From positions 1 through 35,024 of the forward strand of contig SLMP01000064.1 in the NCBI GenBank assembly GCA_007133465.1: DNA of 35,024 bases, read 5' to 3'. The DNA comes from Nitriliruptoraceae bacterium (GTDB lineage Bacteria > Actinomycetota > Nitriliruptoria > Nitriliruptorales > Nitriliruptoraceae). This document shows positions 24,160-31,718 of the stretch, piece after piece. Position 1 is the stretch's first letter. Each line of letters opens with the position of its first letter. The notes under the pieces are model-generated. The model saw only the letters and a program-made list of their open reading frames with translations. It searched no databases and was not told the DNA's origin. A program made the position numbers and the translations under genes.

Positions 24160-24220
24160 CGGTCGGGGTGTGACATCCAGCTGCGGTCGCGGCCGCCGTA
24201 GTGAGCATCTCGGAGTCCAC

Positions 24221-24469
24221 ATGTGCCGGAACATCCAGCAGCTGCGCGGCGCCGTGCCGTCCGCCACCGACGAGGAGGTGCGGGACGCCGCCTTGCAGTT
24301 CGTCCGCAAGGTCAGCGGGTTCCGCAGCCCGTCGCGCGCGAACCAGGCGGTCTTCGACCGCGCCGTCGACGAGGTCGCTGCGGCGACGAGGCAGCTGCTC
24401 GACGACCTGGTCGTCCCGTCGTCCGCGAAGCCGATCGTGCCGCTGCAGCGGAAGCGGGCCGAACGGTGA
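24221..24469 (+). CDS. DUF2277-family small protein
   Basis: An 82-residue protein starting MCRNIQQLRGAVPSATDEEV and continuing ALQFVRKVSGFRSPSRANQA and FDRAVDEVAAATRQLLDDL. This is the complete, highly conserved DUF2277 family, whose function is unknown. The frame is open from 24170, but the family always begins MCRNI, which fixes the ATG at 24221. It is divergent from the HNH gene. Confidence 0.92.
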   Translation: MCRNIQQLRGAVPSATDEEVRDAALQFVRKVSGFRSPSRANQAVFDRAVDEVAAATRQLLDDLVVPSSAKPIVPLQRKRAER

Positions 24470-24715
24470 CGGTCGTGCCCGCCCTGTCGGTGGGCCGGGG
24501 CGGGGACGACCCGGACCGGTGGGCGGAGCGGATCGAGGCCGGCCGGGCCGCGCCGGACCACCTCGCCGCCACCTCGACGCCCGTGCTCGTGCTCGGTGGC
24601 TGGGTGGCTGGGTGGCTGGGCGCGACGCTTGGCGCGACGCTTGGCGCGACGCTTGGCGCGACGCTTGGCGCGACGCCGGACCGACCGGCTGGTCGCGTCA
24701 GGTCAGGTCAGGTCC
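24470..24715 (+). repeat. Repeat-rich gap: 8-, 12- and 5-bp tandem repeats
   Basis: After the DUF2277 stop a GTG overlaps it (24466), and its frame reads about 45 plausible codons (DPDRWAERIEAGRAAPDHLA) before meeting repeats; no known family is recognised. Then come three 8-bp GGTGGCTG units (24595-24618), four and a part 12-bp GGCGCGACGCTT units (24619-24677) and a TCAGG repeat (about 24698-24712). The last overlaps the stop of the convergent permease gene. Confidence 0.75.
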
Positions 24716-26352
24716 AGGTCACGCCGCCGGAACGCCAGGAACCCGACCGCCGCGATGCCCGCCGCGAGCAGGGTCAGCACCAGGACGGGCGCGAACCGGA
24801 AGCCCTCGAGTGGCATCGCCGCCGCGGGCGCGAAGGGCGACAGGTCCAGCACCGCCTCCGGGAGGTCGAGCAGCGGCCCGAAGGTGCCCGCGATCAGCCC
24901 GAAGGCGACGAGCGCCCACGCGGCGGGCACCGCACGCGGCAGCACCCCGAACAGCAGCGTCGCCATCGCGAGCACGACCCACACCGCCGGCACCTGGTTG
25001 AGGTGGGCGACCGTCAGTTCCCACAGGTGGCGGACGTCGCCGGTGACGAGTGCGGCGCCGACCCCGGAGAAGAACCCGGCGACCGCCATCATCACGACCA
25101 CGGCGCCCGCGATGACCGCCAGGTTGCTGCCGAGCCAGGTCCAACGCCCGACGGGCGTGGCGAGGACCGGTTCCAGCCGGCCGCCCGTCTCCTCGGAACG
25201 CAACCCCTGCACGGCGGTGACGGCGAAGGCCGCGACCAGGTACGCCATGAAGACCGCCATGTAGGCGAGGTAGCCGGCGAGGAGCTGGTCACCGCCGCCG
25301 AAGAGCTCGGCGTACACGTCGGGCAGCTCGCCGAAGGCGTCCAGCATCGCGTCGGCGTACGCGCCGAAGGCCAGGCCACCGATCGCGAGCGAGATGCCCC
25401 AGCCGAGGATGCCGGACCGCTGGAGCCGCAGGGCGAGCCCGAGCGGGGTGCCGAGCGACTCGGTGCCCTCGGCGGACCCCGGCCGGGTCGCGAGCCAGCT
25501 GGCGCCCAGGTCGCGACGCTCGGAGAGGACGAAGCCGGTCGCGGTGGTGACCACCGCGAAGCCGAGCGACAGCGCGAGCGGCCACCACCGGTCCAACACG
25601 AACGGGGCCGTCTGCTGCGGCCAGGCGAGCGGGGAGGTCCACGACAGCCCCGTCCCGCCCTGCGCGCCCATGTCTCCGCCGGCGCGCAGCAGGTAGGCGA
25701 GCCCGAGTGCCCCGCCAGCCATCCCGGCGGCGGCACGGGCGTACTGGCTGAGCTGGACGGTGATGGTCGTGACGCCGGCGAACGCGAGCCCCGTCGCGGC
25801 GATCGCAGCGGCGAACACCAGCGAGCCCTGCACCGCGAAGCCGGCGTACCCGACCAGCATCACGAAGACGAGCAGCCCGCCGACGACGTTGGTGATCACA
25901 GCCACGAGCACCGTCGCGGTCAACGGTGCGGAGCGCCCGACCCGGTCGGCACGGACCAGCTCCGCCCGCCCGGTCTGCTCCTCCAGCCGGGTGTGGCGCA
26001 CGACGAGCAGGATGCTCATCAGCGCCGCGAGCAGCGCGAAGTACAGCCCGTAGCCGTTGGCGACGAACCGCTCGAAGGTGGGGTCGTCGAACCCGTAGCC
26101 GGGCCCGATCATCAGCCGGCCGACGGGGTCGTTGAACAGCTGGGCGGCGCCGCGCAGGTCCTCCTCGGTGCCGGCGAAGTTCGGCAGGGCAGCGGCGAGG
26201 TAGAGGACGAACAGCCCGAGCCCGCCCGTCCACGCGGGCAGCTTGATGCGGTCGCGACGCAGCAGGAAGCGGACGAGGGTCCCGACCCCCGTGAACCGGG
26301 AGCCGCTCGTGGCCGTGGCCGTCGCCGCCCGCTCGACGGTGGCGGTGGTCAT
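24703..26352 (-). CDS. Drug-export ABC permease (tetronasin-type)
   Basis: This protein of 549 residues has about twelve membrane segments in two halves, each starting with a cytosolic basic stretch ([35 protein letters not shown]). The family is the large ABC-2 exporter permeases seen with actinobacterial antibiotic resistance, such as the tetronasin system. Conserved features include [19 protein letters not shown] and [19 protein letters not shown], which is duplicated between halves as in that family. It overlaps the ATPase stop by four bases (ATGA, 26349-26352). A TetR regulator heads the operon, so the operon is probably induced by a toxic compound, identity unknown. Confidence 0.9.
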   Translation of the reverse strand: MTTATVERAATATATSGSRFTGVGTLVRFLLRRDRIKLPAWTGGLGLFVLYLAAALPNFAGTEEDLRGAAQLFNDPVGRLMIGPGYGFDDPTFERFVANGYGLYFALLAALMSILLVVRHTRLEEQTGRAELVRADRVGRSAPLTATVLVAVITNVVGGLLVFVMLVGYAGFAVQGSLVFAAAIAATGLAFAGVTTITVQLSQYARAAAGMAGGALGLAYLLRAGGDMGAQGGTGLSWTSPLAWPQQTAPFVLDRWWPLALSLGFAVVTTATGFVLSERRDLGASWLATRPGSAEGTESLGTPLGLALRLQRSGILGWGISLAIGGLAFGAYADAMLDAFGELPDVYAELFGGGDQLLAGYLAYMAVFMAYLVAAFAVTAVQGLRSEETGGRLEPVLATPVGRWTWLGSNLAVIAGAVVVMMAVAGFFSGVGAALVTGDVRHLWELTVAHLNQVPAVWVVLAMATLLFGVLPRAVPAAWALVAFGLIAGTFGPLLDLPEAVLDLSPFAPAAAMPLEGFRFAPVLVLTLLAAGIAAVGFLAFRRRDLDLT

Positions 26353-27272
26353 CGTCCCGCCCCGTTCCGGGGGTTGGTCCGCGCGGCGAGCTCGTCGCCG
26401 TAATGACGCATCAGCAGCTGCTCGAGGGTCGGGGGGTGGGCGACCAGCGAGCGGACCCCGAGCGGCGCGAGCGCGCGGACGGTCTCGTCCACCCGGTCGC
26501 CATCGACCTCGAAGCGGACCTGGCCGTCGATGTGCTCGAACGCGTGCACGCCCGGCAGGTCGGTGAGGGCGTCGGCGGACTGCGTCGTCTCCGCCGTGAT
26601 GGTGATGCGGTGCAGGTGGCGCAACTCGGCCAACGAGCCCGACTCCACGATCCTGCCGTGGCGGATGATCGAGATCCGGTCGGCCAGCACCTCGACCTGC
26701 GCGAGGATGTGGCTCGACAGCAGCACGGTGCGTCCGGCCTCCCGTACCTCGCGGATGCAGTCCTGGAACACGGCCTCCATCAGGGGGTCGAGGCCGGCGG
26801 TCGGCTCATCGAGGAGCAGCAGCTCCACGTCGGATGCCAGCGCGGAGATCAGCGCGACCTTCTGGCGGTTGCCCTTCGAGTAGGTGCGGCCCTTCTTGGT
26901 CGGGTCGAGGTCGAAGCGCTCACACAGCTCGTCCCGGCGTCGCTGATCGAACCCGCCGCGCAGGCGCGCGAACAGGTCGATCGCCTCCCCGCCGGTGAGG
27001 TTGGGCCACAGCTCGACGTCGCCAGGCACGTAGGCGAGTCGCCGGTGCAGGTCGACCGCATCTCGCCACGGGTCGCCGTCGAACAGCCGGACATCGCCGG
27101 CGTCCGCGCGCAGCAGGCCGAGCAGGACCCGGATCGTGGTCGACTTGCCCGCACCGTTGGGGCCAAGGAACCCGTGCACCTCGCCGGCCGCGACACCGAG
27201 GTCGAGCCCGTCGAGCGCGACCGTCTTGCCGAACGTCTTCACCAGCCCGGAGGTGGCGATCACATCAGTCAT
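26349..27272 (-). CDS. Drug-export ABC ATPase (tetronasin-type)
   Basis: A 307-residue ATPase. Walker A is GPNGAGKST at about residues 38-46. The signature loop reads YSKGNRQKV instead of LSGGQ, a variant usual in this exporter group. Walker B is [13 protein letters not shown], and the H-loop is [11 protein letters not shown]. The C-terminal 90 residues carry the extra domain of this family. It lies between the TetR gene (8-base overlap, ATGACTGA at 27265-27272) and the permease (4-base overlap), so all three are one coupled operon. It powers export by the permease downstream. Confidence 0.92.
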   Translation of the reverse strand: MTDVIATSGLVKTFGKTVALDGLDLGVAAGEVHGFLGPNGAGKSTTIRVLLGLLRADAGDVRLFDGDPWRDAVDLHRRLAYVPGDVELWPNLTGGEAIDLFARLRGGFDQRRRDELCERFDLDPTKKGRTYSKGNRQKVALISALASDVELLLLDEPTAGLDPLMEAVFQDCIREVREAGRTVLLSSHILAQVEVLADRISIIRHGRIVESGSLAELRHLHRITITAETTQSADALTDLPGVHAFEHIDGQVRFEVDGDRVDETVRALAPLGVRSLVAHPPTLEQLLMRHYGDELAARTNPRNGAGR

Positions 27273-27957
27273 CGTCGTCGTCCTTGGGGTGCTCCGTCGC
27301 CGCCGGAGCGAGGTCGTCGAGGGAGTGCGCCACGGCGGCGCGCGCCTGGCTCCCGGTCTCGGACGCGAGCCAGCGGCTCATCGCGGCGTGGACGTCGAAG
27401 GTCACCAGGCCGAGCCGTGGCGCGCTCGCGGGATCGTCGAGCGAGGCACCGGTCCGACGCTCGACCTGCTCACGCAGGGTCGCCGCACCGAGGTGCATGA
27501 CGGTCATCATCGTCGCGCCCTCACGGGTGTGCCGCGATCCTGCGGGGAACACCTCCGGCGCCGCGGCGCTCAGGAACCGTTCGGTGCCGGCGGTCATCGC
27601 GTCGAACAGCGTCGCCGCCGCAGATCCGCCCTCCAGCAGCAACCGGATGAGGTAGCGGACGAACAGCGGGCCGGCGGCGTACAGGGCCGGAGCGACGTCC
27701 GGGTTCGCGACCTCGCGCTCTGCGTGCGCGACGAGCTCGAGCTGCCGCTCGACGCGGTCGAATGCGGCCTGGTCACAGGCTTCGCGGAGGCGTTCCTTCG
27801 TGCCGAAGTGGTGCTGCACGAGCCCCGTCGACACACCGGCTGCCTCGGCGATGCTCTTGATCGTGGCGGCGCGGAACCCGTGCTCGGCGAACTGCGCCAT
27901 CGCGGCGTCGCGGATCCGGGCGCGAGCCGTCAGGTCCTCCACGGGCCGCTGGTCCAT
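27265..27957 (-). CDS. TetR-family repressor of the ABC exporter operon
   Basis: About 230 residues. The helix-turn-helix region [45 protein letters not shown] is typical of TetR, at about residues 10-55; the rest is a helical ligand-binding domain. It ends in an acidic tail (KDDDDD) that overlaps the ATPase start. The frame is open to 28251, but the upstream part is low-complexity. The ATG at 27957 is preferred, although its ribosome site is weak. A GTG at 28008 overlaps a TAGCGT -10 box and is unlikely. It presumably represses its own operon until a drug binds. The operator is not identified. Confidence 0.88.
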   Translation of the reverse strand: MDQRPVEDLTARARIRDAAMAQFAEHGFRAATIKSIAEAAGVSTGLVQHHFGTKERLREACDQAAFDRVERQLELVAHAEREVANPDVAPALYAAGPLFVRYLIRLLLEGGSAAATLFDAMTAGTERFLSAAAPEVFPAGSRHTREGATMMTVMHLGAATLREQVERRTGASLDDPASAPRLGLVTFDVHAAMSRWLASETGSQARAAVAHSLDDLAPAATEHPKDDDDD

Positions 27958-28006
27958 CCCGAGAGCGATACCCACGAACGGTTTCCGATATGCCTGTATG
28001 GTCTCC

Positions 28007-28012
28007 ACGCTA
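28007..28012 (-). promoter_or_regulatory. Possible -10 box of the TetR/ABC operon
   Basis: TAGCGT on the minus strand, about 50 bases before the ATG at 27957. The leader between holds direct CATA repeats (CATACAGGCATA), which could be part of a TetR site. Confidence 0.35.
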
Positions 28013-28043
28013 GCTGCCGGCACGGCAGGGTCAAGAGGCCGAA

Positions 28044-28165
28044 GGGCGGCCGACGAGTTCCGGTCCGTCAACGCGCAGATCGAAGCCGTCGTCGTCGAGG
28101 CGGCCCGGCGAGCGCGACGCCTCCCGCGCGCCCGGTCCCGCACGTCCACCGACGATGCCGAGTGA
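28044..28165 (+). pseudogene. Possible remnant of a ribbon-helix-helix (Arc-like) protein
   Basis: The frame ending at 28165 reads DEFRSVNAQIEAVVVEAARR, the 'SVNAQIExxxxEA' helix of Arc-like ribbon-helix-helix DNA-binding domains. No start or first half is present, and the sequence before it is the TetR promoter region. The call is tentative, because a short match can arise by chance. Confidence 0.35.
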
Positions 28166-28267
28166 CGCCCGATCGGCGCGTCCTCGGCCCGCACCGACCA
28201 GGTGCCTGCGGCGAGGTGACCCGAAGGACGCCCTGTTCGGGCCTTGCTCACGCGCCGTCGGACGGGT

Positions 28268-28273
28268 TAGCGT
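28268..28273 (+). promoter_or_regulatory. Possible -10 box of the HdeD-like gene
   Basis: TAGCGT preceded by a TTGCTC about 18 bases upstream. It lies about 115 bases before the GTG start, so the transcript would have a long leader. Confidence 0.3.
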
Positions 28274-28387
28274 GGTCCGGCGTCCGTGCCTCCCGCGCCA
28301 CGGACGTTCCCCTGCCAGCAGACTCCCCGGCACGGAGGAACTCGTCGCGACGGTCCCCGTCGCGTGCGGGCTCGGAAGGCACCATCT

Positions 28388-28960
28388 GTGAACGCCCCCA
28401 CCTCGTCGAGCACCGTGCAGTTCGAACGGCGTCGGACCGTCTGGGACATCGTCTTCGGGCTGCTCTCCGTCGTCGCCGGTGTGATCGCCCTCGGCCACGT
28501 CGCGATCGCGAGCCTCGTCTCCGTGCTGTTCCTCGGCTGGATGCTGATCTTCGGTGGCCTGGTCCTGATCGCGGCCGCCATCCTCCTCTGGAAGGAGGCG
28601 AACCACCGCTGGGACCTCGCCGCGGGGGCACTGTTCCTGATCATCGGGTTCGCGTTCGTCCGCAACCCCGGCGTCGGGCTGTTGACGCTCACGCTCGTGG
28701 CCGGCTCACTGCTCCTGGTCGGCGGCGTCGTGCGGATCGTCGCAGCGTTCCAGCCGGGTGCGCCCCGTGTCATCCTGCTGCTCAACGGTGGGGTGACGCT
28801 GCTGCTCGGCCTCATGGTGCTGAACCGCTGGCCCGTGTCGGCGCTGTGGTTCCTCGGCACGATCCTGGGCATCCAGTTGATCCTCGACGGCATCACCACG
28901 GCGCTCGTCGGTCGTGTTCGGGTCGTCGACGCCCCCGAGCGGACGAACGAGTCCGTCTGA
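28388..28960 (+). CDS. HdeD-family membrane protein (DUF308)
   Basis: About 190 residues with six membrane segments in three hairpins, each with the short-loop pattern of DUF308: LLSVVAGVIALGHVAIASL, MLIFGGLVLIAAAILLW, AGALFLIIGFAFVRNPGVGLL, LTLVAGSLLLVGGVVRI, LLLNGGVTLLLGLMVLNRWP and FLGTILGIQLILDGI. HdeD is an acid-stress membrane protein in enteric bacteria, but its biochemical role is unknown. The GTG at 28388 has GGAAGG eight bases upstream. The frame extends to 28286 without support. Confidence 0.87.
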   Translation: MNAPTSSSTVQFERRRTVWDIVFGLLSVVAGVIALGHVAIASLVSVLFLGWMLIFGGLVLIAAAILLWKEANHRWDLAAGALFLIIGFAFVRNPGVGLLTLTLVAGSLLLVGGVVRIVAAFQPGAPRVILLLNGGVTLLLGLMVLNRWPVSALWFLGTILGIQLILDGITTALVGRVRVVDAPERTNESV

Positions 28961-29000
28961 CCGCTGGTCGCGATCACCCTGACCGCTGGTCGCGATCACC
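28957..29000 (+). repeat. Tandem 22-bp duplication across a stop codon
   Basis: The unit beginning CTGACCGCTGGTCGCGATCA occurs at 28957-28978 and 28979-29000. The first copy contains the TGA stop of the HdeD-like gene, as in the repeat at 12632-12676. Confidence 0.95.
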
Positions 29001-29060
29001 CGAGCGGCGGTGGGAAGCAGCCGCCGCGCGTGAGCGGGCGTCGTCGTCGATCACGGCACC

Positions 29061-29436
29061 GTGGTGGGGGAGGGCCAGCGGGTGATGCAGCTGACCCCAC
29101 CCGGGTCGGGCTGCTCGATCGTGATCGGCGAGGGTGTCGTCCCGCCGATGCCGCCCGGGTCGCTCGCGGGGCTGCGACTGGTGGTCCCGGACGTGAGGGC
29201 GGCGCACGACGAGCTCGTGGCGCGGGCGTCGAGGCCAGCGTCGTGCAGCCCTCGGACCCAACCCCGGCCGGGGCGCCGAGTGGGACAACGTCGGGTTCGT
29301 GTGCTTCCGCGACCTCGACGGCAAGGCCTGGGCGGTGCAGCAGGTCTCCTACGACGCTGAAACCGCGTGTCCGCGCTCTCGCGCTGGTCAGCGGCCGCAG
29401 ACAGGACCGTGGCTCGACAGGGGAGCAGACGCTTGA
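29061..29436 (+). pseudogene. Truncated, frameshifted VOC/glyoxalase-family gene
   Basis: Three frames in succession read RVMQLTPPGSGCSIVIGEGV and LRLVVPDVRAAHDELVAR, then GVEASVVQPSDPTPAG, then EWDNVGFVCFRDLDGKAWAV. Joined, they are the second half of a bleomycin-resistance/glyoxalase-like VOC protein. The first 35 or so residues are absent, and shifts near 29226 and 29277 break the frame. The last frame runs on into the region just before the FabD promoter. Confidence 0.7.
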
Positions 29437-29459
29437 CAACCACCTGACAAGGGTGTCAA
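29433..29459. promoter_or_regulatory. Inverted repeat upstream of FabD, possible operator
   Basis: TGACA-AGGG-TGTCA (29445-29458) lies inside a larger pair TTGACA (29433) and TGTCAA (to 29459). TTGACAA is also repeated 11 bases apart, about one helical turn. The TTGACA could double as a -35 box. Confidence 0.4.
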
Positions 29460-29478
29460 CTTCTCCAGTGTTCGATAC

Positions 29479-29492
29479 TGACGTCAGCGTCA
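29479..29492. promoter_or_regulatory. TGACG-N4-CGTCA repeat upstream of FabD
   Basis: TGACGTCAGCGTCA, flanked by GATA and GATC, lies 20 bases before the FabD start. Its left part also forms the ten-base palindrome CTGACGTCAG. The shape resembles sites of regulators of fatty-acid and branched-chain metabolism, which is an inference from form only. It could overlap the -10 region (GATACT). Confidence 0.45.
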
Positions 29493-29512
29493 GATCACAG
29501 CTGGAGCTCCCC

Positions 29513-30442
29513 ATGGGTACCGCGTTCGTCTTCCCCGGCCAGGGGTCCCACCGTCCCGGCGCGGGCCGTGCGTGGGCCGGCGGCCCTGCGGCCCAGCTCC
29601 TGGGCGAGGTCGGTCACGCCATCGGCCGTGACGTCGCGGTCCTGCTCGACGACCCCGGCACCGGGGCCCGGACGGCCGACGCCCAGCCGGCGATCTTCGC
29701 CGCGTCGCTGGTCGCCTGGCGCGCCCTCGACATGGCCGGCGTGCGCCCCGACGTCGTGGCGGGTCACAGCCTCGGAGAGATCTCCGCCGCCGTGGCCTCC
29801 GGTGCGCTCAGCATCCACGACGGGTCCCGCGTCGTCGCCGCCCGAGGGGAGGCGATGGCGCACGCGTGTGCCCGCCGACCAGGAGGCATGGCGGCTGTGC
29901 TCAAGTGCGGGCGCGACGCCGTGCGCCTCCTCGTCGAGGACGACGCCGAGCTGGTCGTCGCCAACGACAACGCACCGGGCCAGGTGGTCGTCGCCGGTAC
30001 GCGCTCCGCGATCGAACGGCTCCGCGACCGCGTCCGCAGCGCCGGCGGCCGGGCGCTGCCCCTGGACGTCGAGGGAGCGTTCCACTCCCCGGCGATGGAG
30101 CCGGCCGTGGGGCCGCTGCAGGCGGCGCTCGCCGCCGCCGCGTGGCGTCCGGTCGCCGTGCCGCTCGTGACCGCGACCAGCGGCGAGATCCTCGAGGACC
30201 CCGACAGCATCGCGACCGCGATCGCCGCCGGCATGCTCGCGCCCGTCCACTGGCGAGCGGTCCAGCAGCGGCTGGTCGCCCTCGGCATCCGTGACCTGGT
30301 CGAGGTCGGCCCGGGCGGGGTGCTCGCCGGCCTCGCCACGCGCACCGCGCCGGACCTGCGGGTGCACAGCGTGGCCACCCCCGCCGACGTGACGTCGGTC
30401 GCCGCCTCGCTCGCCGCTGCCGTCGTCGGGGCGATGCGCTGA
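29513..30442 (+). CDS. fabD: Malonyl-CoA:ACP transacylase
   Basis: A 309-residue acyltransferase that loads malonyl groups onto acyl carrier protein for fatty-acid synthesis. It has FPGQGSHRPG at residues 7-16, the catalytic serine in GHSLGE (Ser86), Arg111 in ARGEAM, and the catalytic histidine in GAFHSP (His191). NDNAPGQVVVAG (151-162) and VEVGPGGVLAGL near the end are family-typical. The ATG at 29513 has GGAG eight bases upstream, and the longer open frame is the VOC remnant. FabD normally sits with acpP, fabF or fabH; here it stands alone, followed by a piece of fabI. It could be an extra copy serving a special pathway. Confidence 0.9.
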   Translation: MGTAFVFPGQGSHRPGAGRAWAGGPAAQLLGEVGHAIGRDVAVLLDDPGTGARTADAQPAIFAASLVAWRALDMAGVRPDVVAGHSLGEISAAVASGALSIHDGSRVVAARGEAMAHACARRPGGMAAVLKCGRDAVRLLVEDDAELVVANDNAPGQVVVAGTRSAIERLRDRVRSAGGRALPLDVEGAFHSPAMEPAVGPLQAALAAAAWRPVAVPLVTATSGEILEDPDSIATAIAAGMLAPVHWRAVQQRLVALGIRDLVEVGPGGVLAGLATRTAPDLRVHSVATPADVTSVAASLAAAVVGAMR

Positions 30443-30467
30443 ACGACCCGCGTCCGCAACCCGCCCC

Positions 30468-30560
30468 GTCCGATGGGACCTCCGCGACCCCGAACCGGTC
30501 GCCCGCGCCGTGTGCGCGCTGTTCTCGGACTGGGCCGTGGGGGTCACGGGCGAGATCGTC
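30468..30560 (+). pseudogene. C-terminal remnant of an enoyl-ACP reductase (FabI)
   Basis: The frame reads WDLRDPEPVARAVCALFSDW and then VGVTGEIV, matching the C-terminal part of actinobacterial FabI (WDVxDPxPVARAVCALLSDW..xTTGEI). It breaks off before the final VDGG stretch and is joined directly to a piece of another gene. Downstream of fabD, it suggests a former fatty-acid gene pair. Confidence 0.6.
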
Positions 30561-30790
30561 CGCCGATCTGGTGCAGCGGGAGGTTCGCACCGGCGAGCGA
30601 GACGGCGGGGCCACCCGCATCGTCGTGGCCCGCCGTACCGACGCCGACCACGCCGGACGGCATCGCGTTCGTGCGGCACGTCGCCACCGGGTGGGCGCGT
30701 GCCGCGGTGGCCGACGGGGACGACGCGTCGGCGGCCAACGACGCGGCCGAGAACACCGTGGTCTTCGACACGGTCGAGCCCGAGGCGTGA
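30561..30790 (+). pseudogene. SRPBCC-family gene with internal deletion
   Basis: Part A reads DLVQREVRTGERDGGATRIVV (30564 to about 30640), the N-terminus of an SRPBCC/AHSA1 protein. Part B, in another frame, reads TPDGIAFVRHVATGWARAAV to its stop at 30790, the C-terminus of the same kind of protein. The middle, roughly 70 to 100 residues, is gone. Part B ends in the GTGA shared with the ArsR gene, the usual coupling of the two genes. Confidence 0.6.
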
Positions 30791-31167
30791 CCTCGTCGGC
30801 CTTCGCCGCGCTGGGTGACCCGACGCGGCGCCGGATCCTCGAGCTGCTCGCGGACGGCGAGCAAGCCGTCGGCACGCTGGTGGCGGCGCTCGCGAGCGAG
30901 CGGGTGATCGCGCAACCGGCGGTCTCGCAGCACCTGCGGGTGCTGCTCGCCGCCGGGCTCGTGACCGCCCGCGCCGACGGCACCCGGCGGTTGTACGCGC
31001 TCGATCCCGCGGCGCTTCAGGACGCCGCGGGCTGGCTGTCCGACCTCGCCGGGCGGCCGCGACCGTTCGTGCAACCGTTGGACGCGCTGGCGACCGAGGT
31101 TGCCCGAGGCCGCCGGACGGTGCGGCGGTCGGTACGGCCCGATGACGCGGGTGCCGCGGTCAGCTGA
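30787..31167 (+). CDS. ArsR-family transcriptional regulator
   Basis: About 126 residues. FAALGDPTRRRILELLADGE opens the winged helix, AQPAVSQHLRVLLAAGLVTAR is the recognition helix, and ADGTRRLYALDP is the wing. No metal-binding cysteines are present, so it is probably of the type that controls SRPBCC genes rather than metal export. The GTG start overlaps the stop of the SRPBCC remnant, so its presumed target gene next door is broken. A C-terminal Arg-rich tail (RGRRTVRRS) is unusual. Confidence 0.85.
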   Translation: MTSSAFAALGDPTRRRILELLADGEQAVGTLVAALASERVIAQPAVSQHLRVLLAAGLVTARADGTRRLYALDPAALQDAAGWLSDLAGRPRPFVQPLDALATEVARGRRTVRRSVRPDDAGAAVS

Positions 31168-31230
31168 TTGCGGCCTCCGCCGGGCCGGCTGCTCACCACC
31201 GCGTGGTCAGGGGTGGCCGAGCCGCAGGCA

Positions 31231-31452
31231 TCAGGTCTCGAGTTCCTTCCGGCGGCGGCGGTACTCGTCCTCGTCGATCTCCCCGCGTGCGAAGCGCTCG
31301 TCGAGGATGTGGCGGGCAGCCCCAGGACCACCGCGTCCCTGCGCCCCGTTGCGCGGGGCGAGCCGGGCGACCACCCACACGACGAGCCCGATCACGATCA
31401 CCCAGGTGAGGACCATCCAGATCCAGCCCTGGCCGCTGCCCCACCACATCAT
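31231..31452 (-). CDS. Small SHOCT-domain membrane protein
   Basis: This protein of 73 residues has one membrane helix (WIWMVLTWVIVIGLVVWVVARL), a short linker, and a C-terminal SHOCT motif (ILDERFARGEIDEDEYRRRRKEL), the 'short C-terminal domain' found on many small membrane proteins. Two ATG codons in a row (31452 and 31449) follow GGAG at six bases. The upstream extension of the frame is not supported. The function is unknown. It is convergent with the ArsR gene and divergent from the BlaI gene. Confidence 0.85.
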   Translation of the reverse strand: MMWWGSGQGWIWMVLTWVIVIGLVVWVVARLAPRNGAQGRGGPGAARHILDERFARGEIDEDEYRRRRKELET

Positions 31453-31628
31453 GGCGAGCTCCTCACGTCGTCGGCTGGTGACCGCAGGCGTCGACTCGCT
31501 GCAGGCGCCAGCACTCAGGGTGCGGCGGCGACCGCCACCTCGCAACGCAGGTCCCCGGTCGTTCGCCCGGGGGACGCGAACTCGTCGGTGCCGAGGCGGG
31601 GCGGTGGGAGGAGCCGCGACGTCTCGAC
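31453..31628. other. Gap upstream of the SHOCT and BlaI genes
   Basis: No gene was seen in this stretch. It carries the upstream region of the minus-strand SHOCT gene and leads into the BlaI operator. Confidence 0.4.
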
Positions 31629-31651
31629 GTACGACGCCGTCGTCGTACACT
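31629..31651 (+). promoter_or_regulatory. BlaI-type operator overlapping a -10 box
   Basis: GTACGACGCCGTCGTCGTAC (31629-31648) has perfect eight-base inverted arms around CCGT. TACACT at 31646-31651, a good -10 box, overlaps the right arm. It lies about 70 bases before the blaI-like start. TACGAC/GTCGTA-type arms are in keeping with BlaI/MecI family sites, so autoregulation is likely. Confidence 0.6.
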
Positions 31652-31718
31652 GACGGTCTCGCGAAGCGTGGTCGGGGGGCTAGGGCAGCACGGACGCAGC
31701 GCGAGGACGGGAGGTCGG

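Larger units (their letters stand above)
23966..24177 (-). repeat. 106-bp tandem duplication of promoter and first codons
   Basis: On the minus strand GATGTCACACCCCGACCGTA begins at 24177 and again at 24071, exactly 106 bases apart. After each come the -10 box, a seven-base gap, an ATG and similar first codons. The copies have diverged at perhaps a third of positions after the ATG, so the event is not very recent. The outer limits are estimates. Confidence 0.8.

Noticed and set aside
24223-26403. A 726-codon plus-strand open frame opposite the ABC permease
   Set aside because: The composition is dominated by Arg, Gly, Gln and Glu, and it is antisense to a clear permease. Only its start, before the repeats, was considered as a possible relic.
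28044-28165. Intact toxin-antitoxin system
   Set aside because: Only a fragment resembling an Arc-like antitoxin helix is visible, with no start and no toxin gene nearby.
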